Assembly: GCA_963837335.1 (NCBI GenBank) | Contig: CAWINS010000015.1 | Location: 115,728-179,727, forward strand | Direction: 5' to 3' | DNA from: RYN-230 sp963837335 | Lineage (GTDB): Bacteria > Actinomycetota > Actinomycetes > Streptosporangiales > Streptosporangiaceae | Length of the DNA: 64,000 nucleotides | Shown: one piece after another, positions 49,638 to 58,397 of the stretch | Layout of the letters: the number at the start of each line of letters is the position of its first letter | Numbering within the stretch: position 1 is the stretch's first letter | Program-made: the position numbers and the translations under genes | Notes under the pieces: generated by a model | The model's input: the letters and a program-made list of their open reading frames with translations, nothing else | Told to the model about the DNA's origin: nothing | Database searches by the model: none

Positions 49638-51431
49638 GTGCCGAACCACGCCCGACACCGTGGCCGTTCCGCCGAGCGCCGGGCGCACCGGGCCGCTGAC
49701 CGGCTGCTGCTGCGGATGGCGCGGCACGGTGCGCACTGGACCGCGCTGCTGGCCACCACATCGATCACCGGAGCGGTCGCGGATACCCTGCTCCCGGCGA
49801 CCGCGGGGCACACCGTGGACGTCGTGCTCCGCTCGGCATTTGCGCCGGGCCCGGCGCGAGGAGCCCCGGACCGGGCCGGCTACTGGCTGGCCGGATGCAT
49901 CGCGCTGATCGTCGTCATTGTGGCCTGCGGGGCGCTCGGCCCGTTCGCGGCCGGGATGAGCACGGCCACCGCGACCGCGTGGCTCAGGCGCCGGCTGGCC
50001 GGTCACCTCTTCGCCTGCGGCCCCGGGCTGCCGGAGCGGTTCCCGGCCGGGGACCTGGTCAGCAGGATGATCGGTGGCGCGGCGGTGGCCGGGAGCGCGC
50101 CCGCGAGCGGCATCCAGGCGGTGGCGGCCGTCATCACGCCCGCGGGCAGCATCATCGCCCTGGCCCTGATCGACCCCTGGCTCGCGGTGGCCTTCGCCGC
50201 CGGGCTGCCCGCGCTCGCGATCGTACTTCGCGCATTCGTCCGCGACGCGTCCGGCATCACGGCCAGTTACCAGCGGGCCCAGGGGGCCATCACGGCCCGG
50301 CTCCTCGATGCGCTGGCCGGTGCGCGCACCATCGCCGCCGCCGGTACCAGCGACCAGGAAGCGGCCCGCGTGCTGGTGCCGCTCGCCGACGTGCGCCTGC
50401 ATGGGCAGGCATTCTGGCGAATTCAGGCCCGGATCGCCGCGCAGGGCTCGATCATCGTCCCGCTGCTGCAGGTCGTGGTCCTCGCCGTCGCCGGATTTGA
50501 GCTTGCGGCCCACCGGATCAGTCCTGGGGAGTTGCTGGCCGCCAGCCAGTACGCCGTGCTCGGGGCCGGGGTCGGCGCGTCGATCGGGCGGCTCGGCCAG
50601 CTGGCCCAGGCCCGCGCCGGGGCCCGGCGGATGGCAGAGCCACTCGCCGAGCCCGCGGTCGCCGAGGGCACCGGGTCATTGCCGCCCGGCCCCGGCTGCC
50701 TGGAGCTGCGCGCGGTGACCGTGCGCAGTGGCGGCGAACTGGTGCTCGATGGGGTCGATGTCTGCGTGCCAGGCGGGGCGGTGGTCGCCGTGGTCGGGCG
50801 TTCGGGGGCAGGCAAGTCGGTGCTCGCGGCGGTGGCCGGGCGGCTGCTGGATCCAGACACCGGCGACGTGACCCTCGACGGTGTCCCGATGGCCAGCATC
50901 GGCCGGGCCGCACTGCGCCGGGCCGTCGTGTACGCGTTTGACCGGCCGGCCTTGTTCGGCGGGACCCCGCGCGAGGCGATCGCGTTCGGAGCCTCGCGTC
51001 CCTCCACCGCACAGATACTGGCCGCCGCGCGGGACGCGGCCGCCAGCGAGTTTCTCCGGCGCCTGCCCGCCGGCCTGGATACGCCCTCAGCGCAGGCTCC
51101 GATGTCGGGCGGGGAGATCCAGCGGATCGGGCTGGCCCGCGCGTTTGCGCACGCGGATCAGGCCCGGCTGCTGATCCTCGACGACGCCACATCCAGCCTC
51201 GACACGGTCACCGAGATGCGCGTCAGCCAGGCGCTGACCAGCCATCTCGGTGGCCGCACCTGCCTCATCATCGCGCACCGCGCCGCCACGGCCGCGCGCG
51301 CCGACCTGGTCGCCTGGCTGGACCGCGGCAAACTGCGTGCCCTCCGGCCGCATCACGAACTCTGGGCCGACCCCGGCTACCGTTCCGTGTTCACGCCCGG
51401 AGCGGTGGAACTGGCCACCGCTGATGGCTGA
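49638..51431 (+). CDS. ABC exporter (TMD-NBD half transporter), lanthipeptide locus
   Basis: A 597-residue half transporter with about six membrane segments in residues 40-330 and an ATPase domain with Walker A VGRSGAGKSVLAA (near 387), signature MSGGEIQR (near 488) and Walker B LLILDDATSSLD (near 511). It occupies the position of ramA in SapB loci and probably exports the lanthipeptide as a heterodimer with the next gene. The GTG at 49638 is chosen because GGAGGG lies 5 bases upstream; the frame is open to 49590. The stop overlaps the next start by 8 bases. Confidence 0.88.
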   Translation: MPNHARHRGRSAERRAHRAADRLLLRMARHGAHWTALLATTSITGAVADTLLPATAGHTVDVVLRSAFAPGPARGAPDRAGYWLAGCIALIVVIVACGALGPFAAGMSTATATAWLRRRLAGHLFACGPGLPERFPAGDLVSRMIGGAAVAGSAPASGIQAVAAVITPAGSIIALALIDPWLAVAFAAGLPALAIVLRAFVRDASGITASYQRAQGAITARLLDALAGARTIAAAGTSDQEAARVLVPLADVRLHGQAFWRIQARIAAQGSIIVPLLQVVVLAVAGFELAAHRISPGELLAASQYAVLGAGVGASIGRLGQLAQARAGARRMAEPLAEPAVAEGTGSLPPGPGCLELRAVTVRSGGELVLDGVDVCVPGGAVVAVVGRSGAGKSVLAAVAGRLLDPDTGDVTLDGVPMASIGRAALRRAVVYAFDRPALFGGTPREAIAFGASRPSTAQILAAARDAAASEFLRRLPAGLDTPSAQAPMSGGEIQRIGLARAFAHADQARLLILDDATSSLDTVTEMRVSQALTSHLGGRTCLIIAHRAATAARADLVAWLDRGKLRALRPHHELWADPGYRSVFTPGAVELATADG

Positions 51432-52818
51432 TCAGGGAGTAGCGGGCCCGTCGCGGGTCCGGCGCGCGCTGGTCCTGCGCGTCCTGCGGCGCAGTCTCAC
51501 CCAGCGGCCCCGGGACGCTGGCGGGCTGGCCGCCTGGTCGCTGGTCCAGGCGCTTCCAGCGCTCGTCTCTGGCTGGGCGGTGGCCAAGGCCACCTCCGAC
51601 TTCCTGGAGGGTGGCGCCGGCACCGGGCCGGGAATCGAATGGCTCGGCCTGATCGGGCTGGCCGCGCTGGCCAGCGCGCTGGCCAGCCGGCAGACCTACC
51701 TGAGGGTCGCCGCGCTGGTCGAACCGCTCCGCGATGACCTGGTGCGCATGATCGTGACGGCCGCACTCCAGAATGCGACCTGGGATGCCCCGCGGGACAC
51801 CGGTGCCGTCGCCCGGATCACCCATCAGGCCGAGATCGTCCGGGACACCTTCGCCGGGCTGCTGGCGGTCGGCCTCACCTTCGCCTTCACGGTGGTCAGC
51901 GCCGTCATCGGCCTGGCCGCGCTGGTGCCCGAGATCGTGGCCCTGGCCGTCGTGCCGATGGCGGTGTCGCTGGCGCTGTTCTGCTGCCTGCTGCCGTCCT
52001 TTGCCCGCTGGCAGGCCAAGTCCGTGGTTGGCGAGGAGGAGGTGGCTGATTCCGCCGCCGCCGCACTGGCCGGCCTGCGCGACGCCCTGGCCTGCGGGGC
52101 AGAGGACCAGTTGCTCAGCGAGATCAATGACCGGGTGATGACGCAGGCCGCCGCGCTGAGGGCGCTGGCCAGAATGAACCTGCTCCGGACGCTGTGCCTG
52201 GCGGTCGGTGGCTGGCTGCCGCTGATCCTGGTGCTGGCGGCCGCACCCTCGCTGGTCCGCGCGGGCGTCACCCCGGGGGCGGTCATCGGCGCGGTGACCT
52301 ACATCGGCGGGGTCCTGCAAGGTGCCCTGTACATGCTGACCCGGGGGCTCGGCGGCAGCGGCATCCGGCTCGCGATCACGCTGCAACGGATCGTCGAGGC
52401 CACTGGGAATCCCGCGGTCCTGCATCACCTGGGTGATGGCGAGGCTATGAACGGCGGGGGGACCCGGCCCGGCCGGCACGCTCCCCCGCCGGGCTGGCCG
52501 GGACCGGGCGGAGGTGTCGGTCCGGGGGGTGAGCTTCGCCTACGGCCCGTTCGCCGAGCCGGTGCTGCACGCTCTCGACCTCGACATTCCCGAGGGGCAC
52601 CACCTCGCCATCGTGGGTCCGAGCGGAATTGGCAAATCCACCCTCGCCGGGCTGGTCGCCGGGCTGCTCCAGCCGCTGGCCGGCGAAGTCCGGCTCGGCG
52701 GTATCCCGACGACCGAGATAGCCGCCGCGGACCTGCCGGGACACCGGGTCCTGATCCCCCAGGAGGCGTACGTCTTCGCCGGCACACTCGCCCAGAACCT
52801 GAGCTACCTGGCGCCTGA
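51424..52818 (+). CDS. ABC exporter, membrane half (frameshifted)
   Basis: The frame begins at ATG 51424, overlapping the previous gene by 8 bases, and encodes six membrane helices over about 350 residues (for example LAAWSLVQALPALVSGWAV and VVPMAVSLALFCCLLPSF). Homology ends about residue 345 (GDGEAMNGGG), and the ATPase domain continues in frame +2 from about 52500. A single base in the C-rich segment near 52480-52500 would restore one ABC half transporter, the expected partner of the 49638 gene. From there to 52818 this frame is out-of-frame nonsense. Confidence 0.78.
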   Translation: MADQGVAGPSRVRRALVLRVLRRSLTQRPRDAGGLAAWSLVQALPALVSGWAVAKATSDFLEGGAGTGPGIEWLGLIGLAALASALASRQTYLRVAALVEPLRDDLVRMIVTAALQNATWDAPRDTGAVARITHQAEIVRDTFAGLLAVGLTFAFTVVSAVIGLAALVPEIVALAVVPMAVSLALFCCLLPSFARWQAKSVVGEEEVADSAAAALAGLRDALACGAEDQLLSEINDRVMTQAAALRALARMNLLRTLCLAVGGWLPLILVLAAAPSLVRAGVTPGAVIGAVTYIGGVLQGALYMLTRGLGGSGIRLAITLQRIVEATGNPAVLHHLGDGEAMNGGGTRPGRHAPPPGWPGPGGGVGPGGELRLRPVRRAGAARSRPRHSRGAPPRHRGSERNWQIHPRRAGRRAAPAAGRRSPARRYPDDRDSRRGPAGTPGPDPPGGVRLRRHTRPEPELPGA

Positions 52819-53272
52819 TGCGCCGCAGCAGGAACTCGACGCCTCGGTCGACGCGGTCGGCCTGCGCGACCTGGTCACCCGGCTCGGCGGATACCGCGCC
52901 CAACTGGTCCCTACCGCGCTGTCCGCGGGGGAACGCCAGCAAATCGCGCTGGCCCGGGCCTACCTGTCGCCGGCCAGGCTGGCCATCCTCGACGAGGCGA
53001 CCAGCCATCTCGATCCCGCCGCCGCCGCGCACGCCGAGCGGGCGTTCGCCGCCCGGCCGGGCACGCTGATCGTCATCGCGCACCGGATGAGTTCCGCGCT
53101 CCGGGCGGAACGGGTGCTCGTCCTGGATGGTTCCAGTGCCCGGATCGGCGATAACGCCACGCTCCTGGCCACTTCACCGCTGTACCGGGATCTCGTCGGC
53201 CACTGGCAGGCTGATCATCCCACCGGAACCAGCGTCCGCACCGGCGCAAACTCCCAGCGCGCTTACGGCTAG
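52514..53272 (+). CDS. ABC exporter, ATPase half (frameshifted continuation)
   Basis: A 252-residue nucleotide-binding domain: VSFAYGPFAEPVLHALDLDI, Walker A GPSGIGKSTL (near 35-44), Q-loop IPQEAYVFAGTL, signature LSAGERQQIALARA (near 137) and Walker B LAILDEATSHLD (near 156). The H-loop IAHRM is also present. It lacks its own membrane part, which lies in the previous frame. The GTG at 52514 is only the first start codon after the frameshift; in a restored gene the reading frame would continue from 51424. Confidence 0.78.
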   Translation: MSVRGVSFAYGPFAEPVLHALDLDIPEGHHLAIVGPSGIGKSTLAGLVAGLLQPLAGEVRLGGIPTTEIAAADLPGHRVLIPQEAYVFAGTLAQNLSYLAPDAPQQELDASVDAVGLRDLVTRLGGYRAQLVPTALSAGERQQIALARAYLSPARLAILDEATSHLDPAAAAHAERAFAARPGTLIVIAHRMSSALRAERVLVLDGSSARIGDNATLLATSPLYRDLVGHWQADHPTGTSVRTGANSQRAYG

Positions 53273-53418
53273 CCGCGGTCCCCGTCACGCCCCGTGCGGG
53301 GCTCTGCCGTCGGGGGGCACTGCCCGGGCCGCAGGGTGGTGAGGTTTTCGCGAATCCAGGCGCCTGCAGCTGAATATCGAAGTGCTCTTTTCGGACTGAT
53401 CAGGGACAACCTCCACGC

Positions 53419-53634
53419 TCATCCCGCCTCGCTCCCTTCAAGTCCGAGCTTGATCACCAGATCGGCCAGCGTGGGGCCGACGACGTAGTGCGTCGCAGTG
53501 GGGCTGAGGTTGACCACCACACCCCACGCCCCAGTTACTTCGCTCCACTCGAGTCGGCACTCTGGGCGCTGTCGCTCCAGCTCGGCCCGGAACTGCTGGT
53601 CATCACTTAACGATGAGCCGTGGTCACCATCCAT
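53419..53634 (-). CDS. Small conserved hypothetical protein
   Basis: A 71-residue acidic protein: MDGDHGSSLSDDQQFRAELE, then LEWSEVTGAWGVVVNLSPTA and GPTLADLVIKLGLE. No known domain is recognised. The start at 53634 is preferred; an upstream in-frame ATG at 53658 would add eight residues. It is divergent from the GntR-like gene with a shared inverted repeat (53663-53682). Function is unknown; a regulator-partner role is only a guess. The gap 53273-53418 shows nothing convincing. Confidence 0.5.
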   Translation of the reverse strand: MDGDHGSSLSDDQQFRAELERQRPECRLEWSEVTGAWGVVVNLSPTATHYVVGPTLADLVIKLGLEGSEAG

Positions 53635-53662
53635 GAAGAGCACAGTACCCCAGTGCAACTCA

Positions 53663-53682
53663 TTGGGTCCAACTGGACCTAA
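53663..53682. promoter_or_regulatory. GntR-type operator candidate between divergent genes
   Basis: TTGGGTCC-AACT-GGACCTAA is an 8-base inverted repeat with one mismatch and a 4-base spacer. It is centred in the 98-base gap between the 53634 and 53733 starts, well placed for autoregulation by the GntR-like protein. Confidence 0.5.
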
Positions 53683-53732
53683 TAGTAACCCCAGGAATCT
53701 CTATCGTCCCTGATGAGACCTAGTGTGTGATC

Positions 53733-53954
53733 ATGCTCGACCACGACTCGCCGGTAGACCTGCACGAGCAGCTCTCCAACCTGCTCCGCGAGCAGATCAA
53801 GTCTGGCCAGCTCTCGGGACGCATCCCGTCGATCAAGTCCCTGGCCCAGGAGTACGAGGTCTCAACCGGGACAGTCGAGCGCAGCCTGAGCACGCTGAAG
53901 GATGAGGGTTTGATCATCGCCCGCATAGGCCGCGGGTTCTTTGTCAGTAGGTGA
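53733..53954 (+). CDS. Small GntR-family winged-helix regulator
   Basis: A 73-residue protein consisting almost solely of a GntR winged-helix domain: LHEQLSNLLREQIKSGQLSG, then PSIKSLAQEYEVSTGTVERSLSTLKDEGLI. The wing ends RIGRGFFVSR. There is no ligand domain. Such minimal GntR proteins are frequent in actinomycetes and often regulate a neighbouring small gene. A GTG at 53727 would add two residues. It shares an operator-like palindrome with the divergent hypothetical gene at 53419. Confidence 0.85.
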   Translation: MLDHDSPVDLHEQLSNLLREQIKSGQLSGRIPSIKSLAQEYEVSTGTVERSLSTLKDEGLIIARIGRGFFVSR

Positions 53955-53982
53955 CAATTGCCACCACGGCGGCAGGTAACCC

Positions 53983-55359
53983 TTACATGTTCCGCATGGC
54001 CTGCGCCGGGGACTCCACGCAGTCGGCGACGAAGCGCAGGAAGCCTCCGGCGGTTCCGCCATCGCAGACCCGGTGATCGAAGGCGAGCGTGAGCTGAGTC
54101 ATCTGCCGGGGCACGATCTGGCCGCCGACGACCCAGGGACGCTCGATGATCCGGCCGATCCCCAGGATGGCCACCTCGGGGTGATTGATGATGGCCGCCG
54201 AGCCATCCACGCCGAACACGCCGTAGTTGTTGATCGTGAACGTCCCGCCGGTCAGGTCGGCGGGGCCGAGCTGGCCGTCCCGGGCCCGCTGGGTACGCTC
54301 GGCCAGCCGCAGCGAGAGTTGCTCAAGGGTGCAGCCTTGCGCGCCGGGCACGACCGGCACCATGAGACCCCGGTCGGTCTGGGCGGCGAAACCCAGGTGG
54401 ACCGCCGGGCCCAGCACTATCTCGTCGCCCTCGATCCGGGCGTTGAGCTCGGGATAGCGGCGCAATCCGAGGATGGTGTACCTGGAAAACATGGCCAGCA
54501 GGCTGATCCTGGGCGCGGACTCGTCCGCATTCAGGCCCGCGCGGAGCCTGATCAGTTCGGTGGCGTCAACGTTGACCCAGACCGTCGCCTCCGGGATCTC
54601 CCGCCGTGACCGGCTGAGCTTGTCCGCGACCGCTTTGCGCACACCCCGTATCGGAATACGCGCGATGCCGTTGGCCCCCCTTTCCGGATCGCTGGCCGGC
54701 TGGGGCCCCGGGCCGGTATCCGGCGCCGGTGACTGAACCTCGTCACCGTGAGCCCTGATGGCCAGGTCGACGTCGCGGCGGGTGATCAGGCCGTCCCGGC
54801 CCGATCCCCGGATGGCCGTGACGTCCAGGCCGGCCTCCCGGGCCAGCCGCCTGACCAGCGGTGAGACGACGGGCACCCGGCCGGCGGGACGGGGCGGCTG
54901 GCCGGCACGTGCGCGGCGGCGCCGGCGGTCAGCAGAAGTGCCGTAGCCGATGAGGACGTTGCCGCTCTCGCCATCATCGTGGCCGGAGTCATGGCGGCCA
55001 GCGTCGTGGCGGTCAGCGTCATCGCGGCCGGCCGGGTCCGGCGTGGCCACGCCTGGCTCCGCGAACGGAGTTGCGCGATGCCCGGTACCCCGGTCCGGGG
55101 CTGGTGGCGTGTCACGCCCGGTATCGGCCCCGGCCACGGTGATCAGCGGGGCCCCGACGGCCAGCACGTCGCCGGGCTCGCCGTGCAGGGCGGTCACCCG
55201 GCCGGCGAACGGGACCGGCACCTCGACCACGGCTTTGGCCGTTTCCACCTCGACCACGGTCTGGTCGACGGCCACGACGTCGCCGGCCTGGACCCGCCAG
55301 GTGACGATCTCGGCTTCGGTGAGGCCCTCGCCGAGGTCCGGCAGCAGGAACGCGGGCAT
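53983..55359 (-). CDS. bkdC: Branched-chain 2-oxoacid dehydrogenase E2 (dihydrolipoamide acyltransferase)
   Basis: A 458-residue E2 core: a lipoyl domain (1-78) with the lipoylated Lys42 in VETAKAVVEV, a Pro/Ala/Asp-rich linker, an E1/E3-binding domain (VVSPLVRRLAREAGLDVTAI), and the acyltransferase domain ending AFDHRVCDGGTAGGF, with catalytic His and Asp in HRVxDG. It moves acyl groups from E1 to CoA. It follows E1beta directly (stop TAG next to ATG), so the three genes form one coupled operon. The substrate class (branched-chain rather than pyruvate) is inferred from E1 and the AsnC neighbour. Confidence 0.88.
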   Translation of the reverse strand: MPAFLLPDLGEGLTEAEIVTWRVQAGDVVAVDQTVVEVETAKAVVEVPVPFAGRVTALHGEPGDVLAVGAPLITVAGADTGRDTPPAPDRGTGHRATPFAEPGVATPDPAGRDDADRHDAGRHDSGHDDGESGNVLIGYGTSADRRRRRARAGQPPRPAGRVPVVSPLVRRLAREAGLDVTAIRGSGRDGLITRRDVDLAIRAHGDEVQSPAPDTGPGPQPASDPERGANGIARIPIRGVRKAVADKLSRSRREIPEATVWVNVDATELIRLRAGLNADESAPRISLLAMFSRYTILGLRRYPELNARIEGDEIVLGPAVHLGFAAQTDRGLMVPVVPGAQGCTLEQLSLRLAERTQRARDGQLGPADLTGGTFTINNYGVFGVDGSAAIINHPEVAILGIGRIIERPWVVGGQIVPRQMTQLTLAFDHRVCDGGTAGGFLRFVADCVESPAQAMRNM

Positions 55360-56403
55360 CTAGCCGGCCGCCTTCACGGTGGCGGTCTCGCTCCACTGGA
55401 GACGGTTGATCGCATCCAGGATGCGGTCAACGCTGGGCAGATGATGCTGCTCCAGGTGCGGCGGCGGATAGGGGATGTCGAACCCGGTGACCCGCAGGAC
55501 CGGGGCTTCAAGGTAGTGGAAGCACTGCTCGGACAGGCGCGCGGCCACCTCGGCGCCGTATCCGCAGAACCGGCTGGCCTCGTGGATCACGACGGCCCGG
55601 CCGGTCCGCCGGACAGAGGCGGTGACGGTCTCGTCGTCGAACGGGGACAGGGTTCGCAGGTCGATGACCTCGGCGCTGTGGCCATTTTCCTGGGCCTCCT
55701 CGGCGGCGTCCAGGGCGGTGCGCAGCGTGCCGCCGTAGGCGATGAGCGTGACATCAGTGCCCGGCCGGCGCACGGCGGCCCGGTCGATGGCCGAGGCCGT
55801 GTGGTCCAGGACCGTGGTCTCCTTCGACCAGTAGCGGCGTTTGGGCTCGAGGAAAATGACCGGGTCGGGGCAGTCGATGGCCTGCCGCAGCAGCGCGTAG
55901 GCGTCGCCGGGCGTGGCCGGGGTGACGACCCGCAGGCCCGCGGTGTGGGTGTAATAGGCCTCGGACGAGTCGCAATGGTGCTCGACCCCGCCGATGCCGC
56001 CGCCGTACGGGACCCGGATCACGATGGGCAGCGCGATGCGCCCCCGGGTCCGGTTGCGCAGCTTGGCCAGGTGGCTGGTGATCTGCTCGAACGCGGGGTA
56101 GGCGAACGCGTCGAACTGCATCTCGACCACGGGGCGCAGGCCGTTCATGGCCATCCCGATGGCGGTGCCGACGATCCCGGACTCGGCCAGCGGGGTGTCG
56201 AACACCCGGGCCTCACCGAACGCGGCGGCCAGCCCGTCGGTGACCCGGAACACCCCGCCGAGGGCCGCGACGTCCTCGCCGAAGACCAGGACGGTCTCGT
56301 CGTCGCGGAGCGCGTCGGCCAGCGCCCGGTTCAGGGCGGCGGCCATGGTCACGGAGGACGCCCCGGCCGGCGTCCTGCTGTCCCGCTCAGCCAGCACCGT
56401 CAT
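55360..56403 (-). CDS. bkdB: Branched-chain 2-oxoacid dehydrogenase E1 beta subunit
   Basis: A 347-residue E1beta (transketolase-type pyrimidine domain): VFGEDVAALGGVFRVTDGLA, then FDTPLAESGIVGTAIGMAMNG, MQFDAFAYPAFEQITSH and VVIHEASRFCGYGAEVAA. It binds thiamine diphosphate together with E1alpha. The ATG at 56403 overlaps the E1alpha stop in an ATGA arrangement, showing translational coupling. The frame continues upstream to 56667 but only from there on does homology begin. Confidence is high. Confidence 0.9.
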   Translation of the reverse strand: MTVLAERDSRTPAGASSVTMAAALNRALADALRDDETVLVFGEDVAALGGVFRVTDGLAAAFGEARVFDTPLAESGIVGTAIGMAMNGLRPVVEMQFDAFAYPAFEQITSHLAKLRNRTRGRIALPIVIRVPYGGGIGGVEHHCDSSEAYYTHTAGLRVVTPATPGDAYALLRQAIDCPDPVIFLEPKRRYWSKETTVLDHTASAIDRAAVRRPGTDVTLIAYGGTLRTALDAAEEAQENGHSAEVIDLRTLSPFDDETVTASVRRTGRAVVIHEASRFCGYGAEVAARLSEQCFHYLEAPVLRVTGFDIPYPPPHLEQHHLPSVDRILDAINRLQWSETATVKAAG

Positions 56404-57533
56404 CGCATCTCCCCGGCCTCGTCGCTCAGTTCCTCCAGTTCGGCCGCCAGTTGCCGTTGCTGTCTGCGCAGCTCGGGCGGGGGCTCGGCGTAGACGAAGC
56501 GGAACAGGTCGGCCGGGTCGGGGACCGGGTCGGCATTCATCCGCCGCCGCAGGTCCTCGGCCCGCGCCTCGGCCTCGGCGTCCAGGGCGGACAGGGCGGC
56601 GCCGTCCAGCAGTCCCCGGCCGAGGAGATACTGCCTGATCCGCACGACCGGGTCGCGGCCGAGCCACTCGCGTACCTCGGCCTGGGGCCGGTAGCGGGCG
56701 GCGTCGTCGGCGTTGGTGTGGGCTTCAATACGGTAGGTGAGCGCCTCGATGAGAGTCGGCCCGCCGCCGCCGGCCGCCGACTCGACCGCCTGGCGGACCG
56801 CCGCGTACACGGCGGCCGGATCGTTGCCGTCCACCAGCACGCCGGGGATCCCGTAGCCGATTCCCTTATGAGCCAGGGACGGGGCGGCGGTCTGCTTGGC
56901 TACCGGGACGCTGATGGCGTAGCCGTTGTTCTGCACGAAGAACACGACCGGGGAGTTCCAGACGGCGGCGAAGTTGAGTGCCGCGTGGGTGTCGCCCTCG
57001 CTCGTCGCGCCGTCGCCCAGCATGACCAGGGCGACGGCGTCCTCGCCCTTGAGCCGGGCCGCGTGGGCGACCCCGACGGCATGCGGCGCGTTGGTCGCCA
57101 GCGGCGTGCACTGGGGGGCGACCCGGTGCGCGTACGGGTCGTATCCGCAGTGCCAGTCCCCGCGCAGCAGGGTCAGCACCTCGACCGGGTCGACGCCGCG
57201 GGCGACCAGCGCCATCGAGTCGCGGTAGGTAGGGAACAGCCAGTCCTGCGGGCGCAGGGCGGCCACCGCGCCGACCTCACCCGCTTCCTGGCCCCGCGCC
57301 GAGGGATATACGGCCAGACGGCCCTGCTTGGTCAGCGCCGTGGCCTGGGTGTCGAAGCGCCGGCCCAGCACCATCTGCCGGTGCAGCCCGACCAGGACAT
57401 CGTCGCCCGGCATGTCCAGGCCGGTGGAGCGGACGGGCTTTCCATCGGGGTCCAGCAGCGCCAGCGGGGTCTCGGTCGGCAACAGCCGCCGCTGATCCGC
57501 CTGGCCGGGGACCGCATCCGTCACGGAGGTCAC
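56400..57533 (-). CDS. bkdA: Branched-chain 2-oxoacid dehydrogenase E1 alpha subunit
   Basis: A 377-residue E1alpha: RFDTQATALTKQGRLAVYPS, then GDGATSEGDTHAALNFAAVW (the thiamine diphosphate motif GDG...N) and RIEAHTNADDAARYR, which distinguishes branched-chain E1 from the PDH type. It decarboxylates 2-oxo acids derived from Val, Leu and Ile. The GTG at 57533 has GAGGT 8 bases upstream; a GTG at 57542 is also in frame. It is divergent from an Lrp/AsnC regulator across a 265-base gap. Confidence 0.9.
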   Translation of the reverse strand: MTSVTDAVPGQADQRRLLPTETPLALLDPDGKPVRSTGLDMPGDDVLVGLHRQMVLGRRFDTQATALTKQGRLAVYPSARGQEAGEVGAVAALRPQDWLFPTYRDSMALVARGVDPVEVLTLLRGDWHCGYDPYAHRVAPQCTPLATNAPHAVGVAHAARLKGEDAVALVMLGDGATSEGDTHAALNFAAVWNSPVVFFVQNNGYAISVPVAKQTAAPSLAHKGIGYGIPGVLVDGNDPAAVYAAVRQAVESAAGGGGPTLIEALTYRIEAHTNADDAARYRPQAEVREWLGRDPVVRIRQYLLGRGLLDGAALSALDAEAEARAEDLRRRMNADPVPDPADLFRFVYAEPPPELRRQQRQLAAELEELSDEAGEMR

Positions 57534-57807
57534 GACTCTCACCTCAAGGGAAGGCGGCTATTAAGGTAACTGTGCGTCCCTTGCGTGCCGAACGTCTAGT
57601 GTCCTCCTGGAATCCTGGACATAGTCGCGAGCTGAACAAATTCTGATAGATGAACGGTTCCGAAGATCCTCGGTACGAGGCTCCGGCTGGACAGATGGCC
57701 GGCGGCCGGATCAGGGCGCCGCGATCAGCCGCCTCGTAAATCCGTAAGTCCACAATTCGCTCGTTAATACAGACGATTGGCCCTCTGCTCCGGGGTAGCG
57801 TGGTCTT

Positions 57808-58314
57808 ATGACCTCCAGTTCCGCGGGCCACGAGGATCCGCCTGGGCCAGTGCCCGTCCTGGATGACGTGGACCGGGCCATCGTGGCCCAGTTGCGCGAC
57901 GACGGCCGCATGTCCATGCGGGCCCTGGCGGCCACGCTGCACATCTCCCGGGCCGGGGCGTACACGCGCGTGCAGCGGCTGGAGGAGGCCGGCGTGATCA
58001 CCGGGTACACGGCGCAGATTGACCCCCAGCGCTACGGGTATGACCTGTCGGCCTACGTGCACCTGAAGATCGCCCAGTCGGCCTGGAAACAGCTGCGGAC
58101 CAGGTTGCTGGCCGTCGCGGAGGTCGAGCACGCGGCGCTGGTGTCCGGGGACAGCGACATCGTGCTGCTGGTCCGGACCCGGGATATCGCGACACTGCGG
58201 GAACTGGTCCTGAACTCCTTCCAGAACATGCCCGAGGTGCTGTCCACCCAGACCGTGCTGATCTTCGATGAGCTGCGGAGCACCCGGCAGACCCGCGGCC
58301 CGTCCGCCGGGTAA
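57808..58314 (+). CDS. Lrp/AsnC-family regulator of the bkd operon
   Basis: A 168-residue Lrp/AsnC protein. The HTH reads LDDVDRAIVAQLRDDGRMSM, then LHISRAGAYTRVQRLEEAGVI; the RAM ligand domain follows from about residue 82 (DLSAYVHLKIAQSAWKQLRTRL). Lrp/AsnC regulators sense amino acids; its divergent position from bkdABC strongly suggests control of branched-chain 2-oxoacid breakdown. The 57543-57807 gap is AT-rich, consistent with promoters; no operator was fixed. Confidence 0.88.
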   Translation: MTSSSAGHEDPPGPVPVLDDVDRAIVAQLRDDGRMSMRALAATLHISRAGAYTRVQRLEEAGVITGYTAQIDPQRYGYDLSAYVHLKIAQSAWKQLRTRLLAVAEVEHAALVSGDSDIVLLVRTRDIATLRELVLNSFQNMPEVLSTQTVLIFDELRSTRQTRGPSAG

Positions 58315-58397
58315 GTGGCAGCCGGCCGGCCGGTCAGTCACCGGGGCCGGTACCCGGTCAGGCGCGGGCGCGGCCCGGAGACAGGGCCGGCAGCCGG

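Noticed and set aside
48375..50513. 712-codon minus-strand frame opposite the LanKC cyclase, precursor and exporter
   Set aside because: It crosses three real genes and lacks any domain signature.
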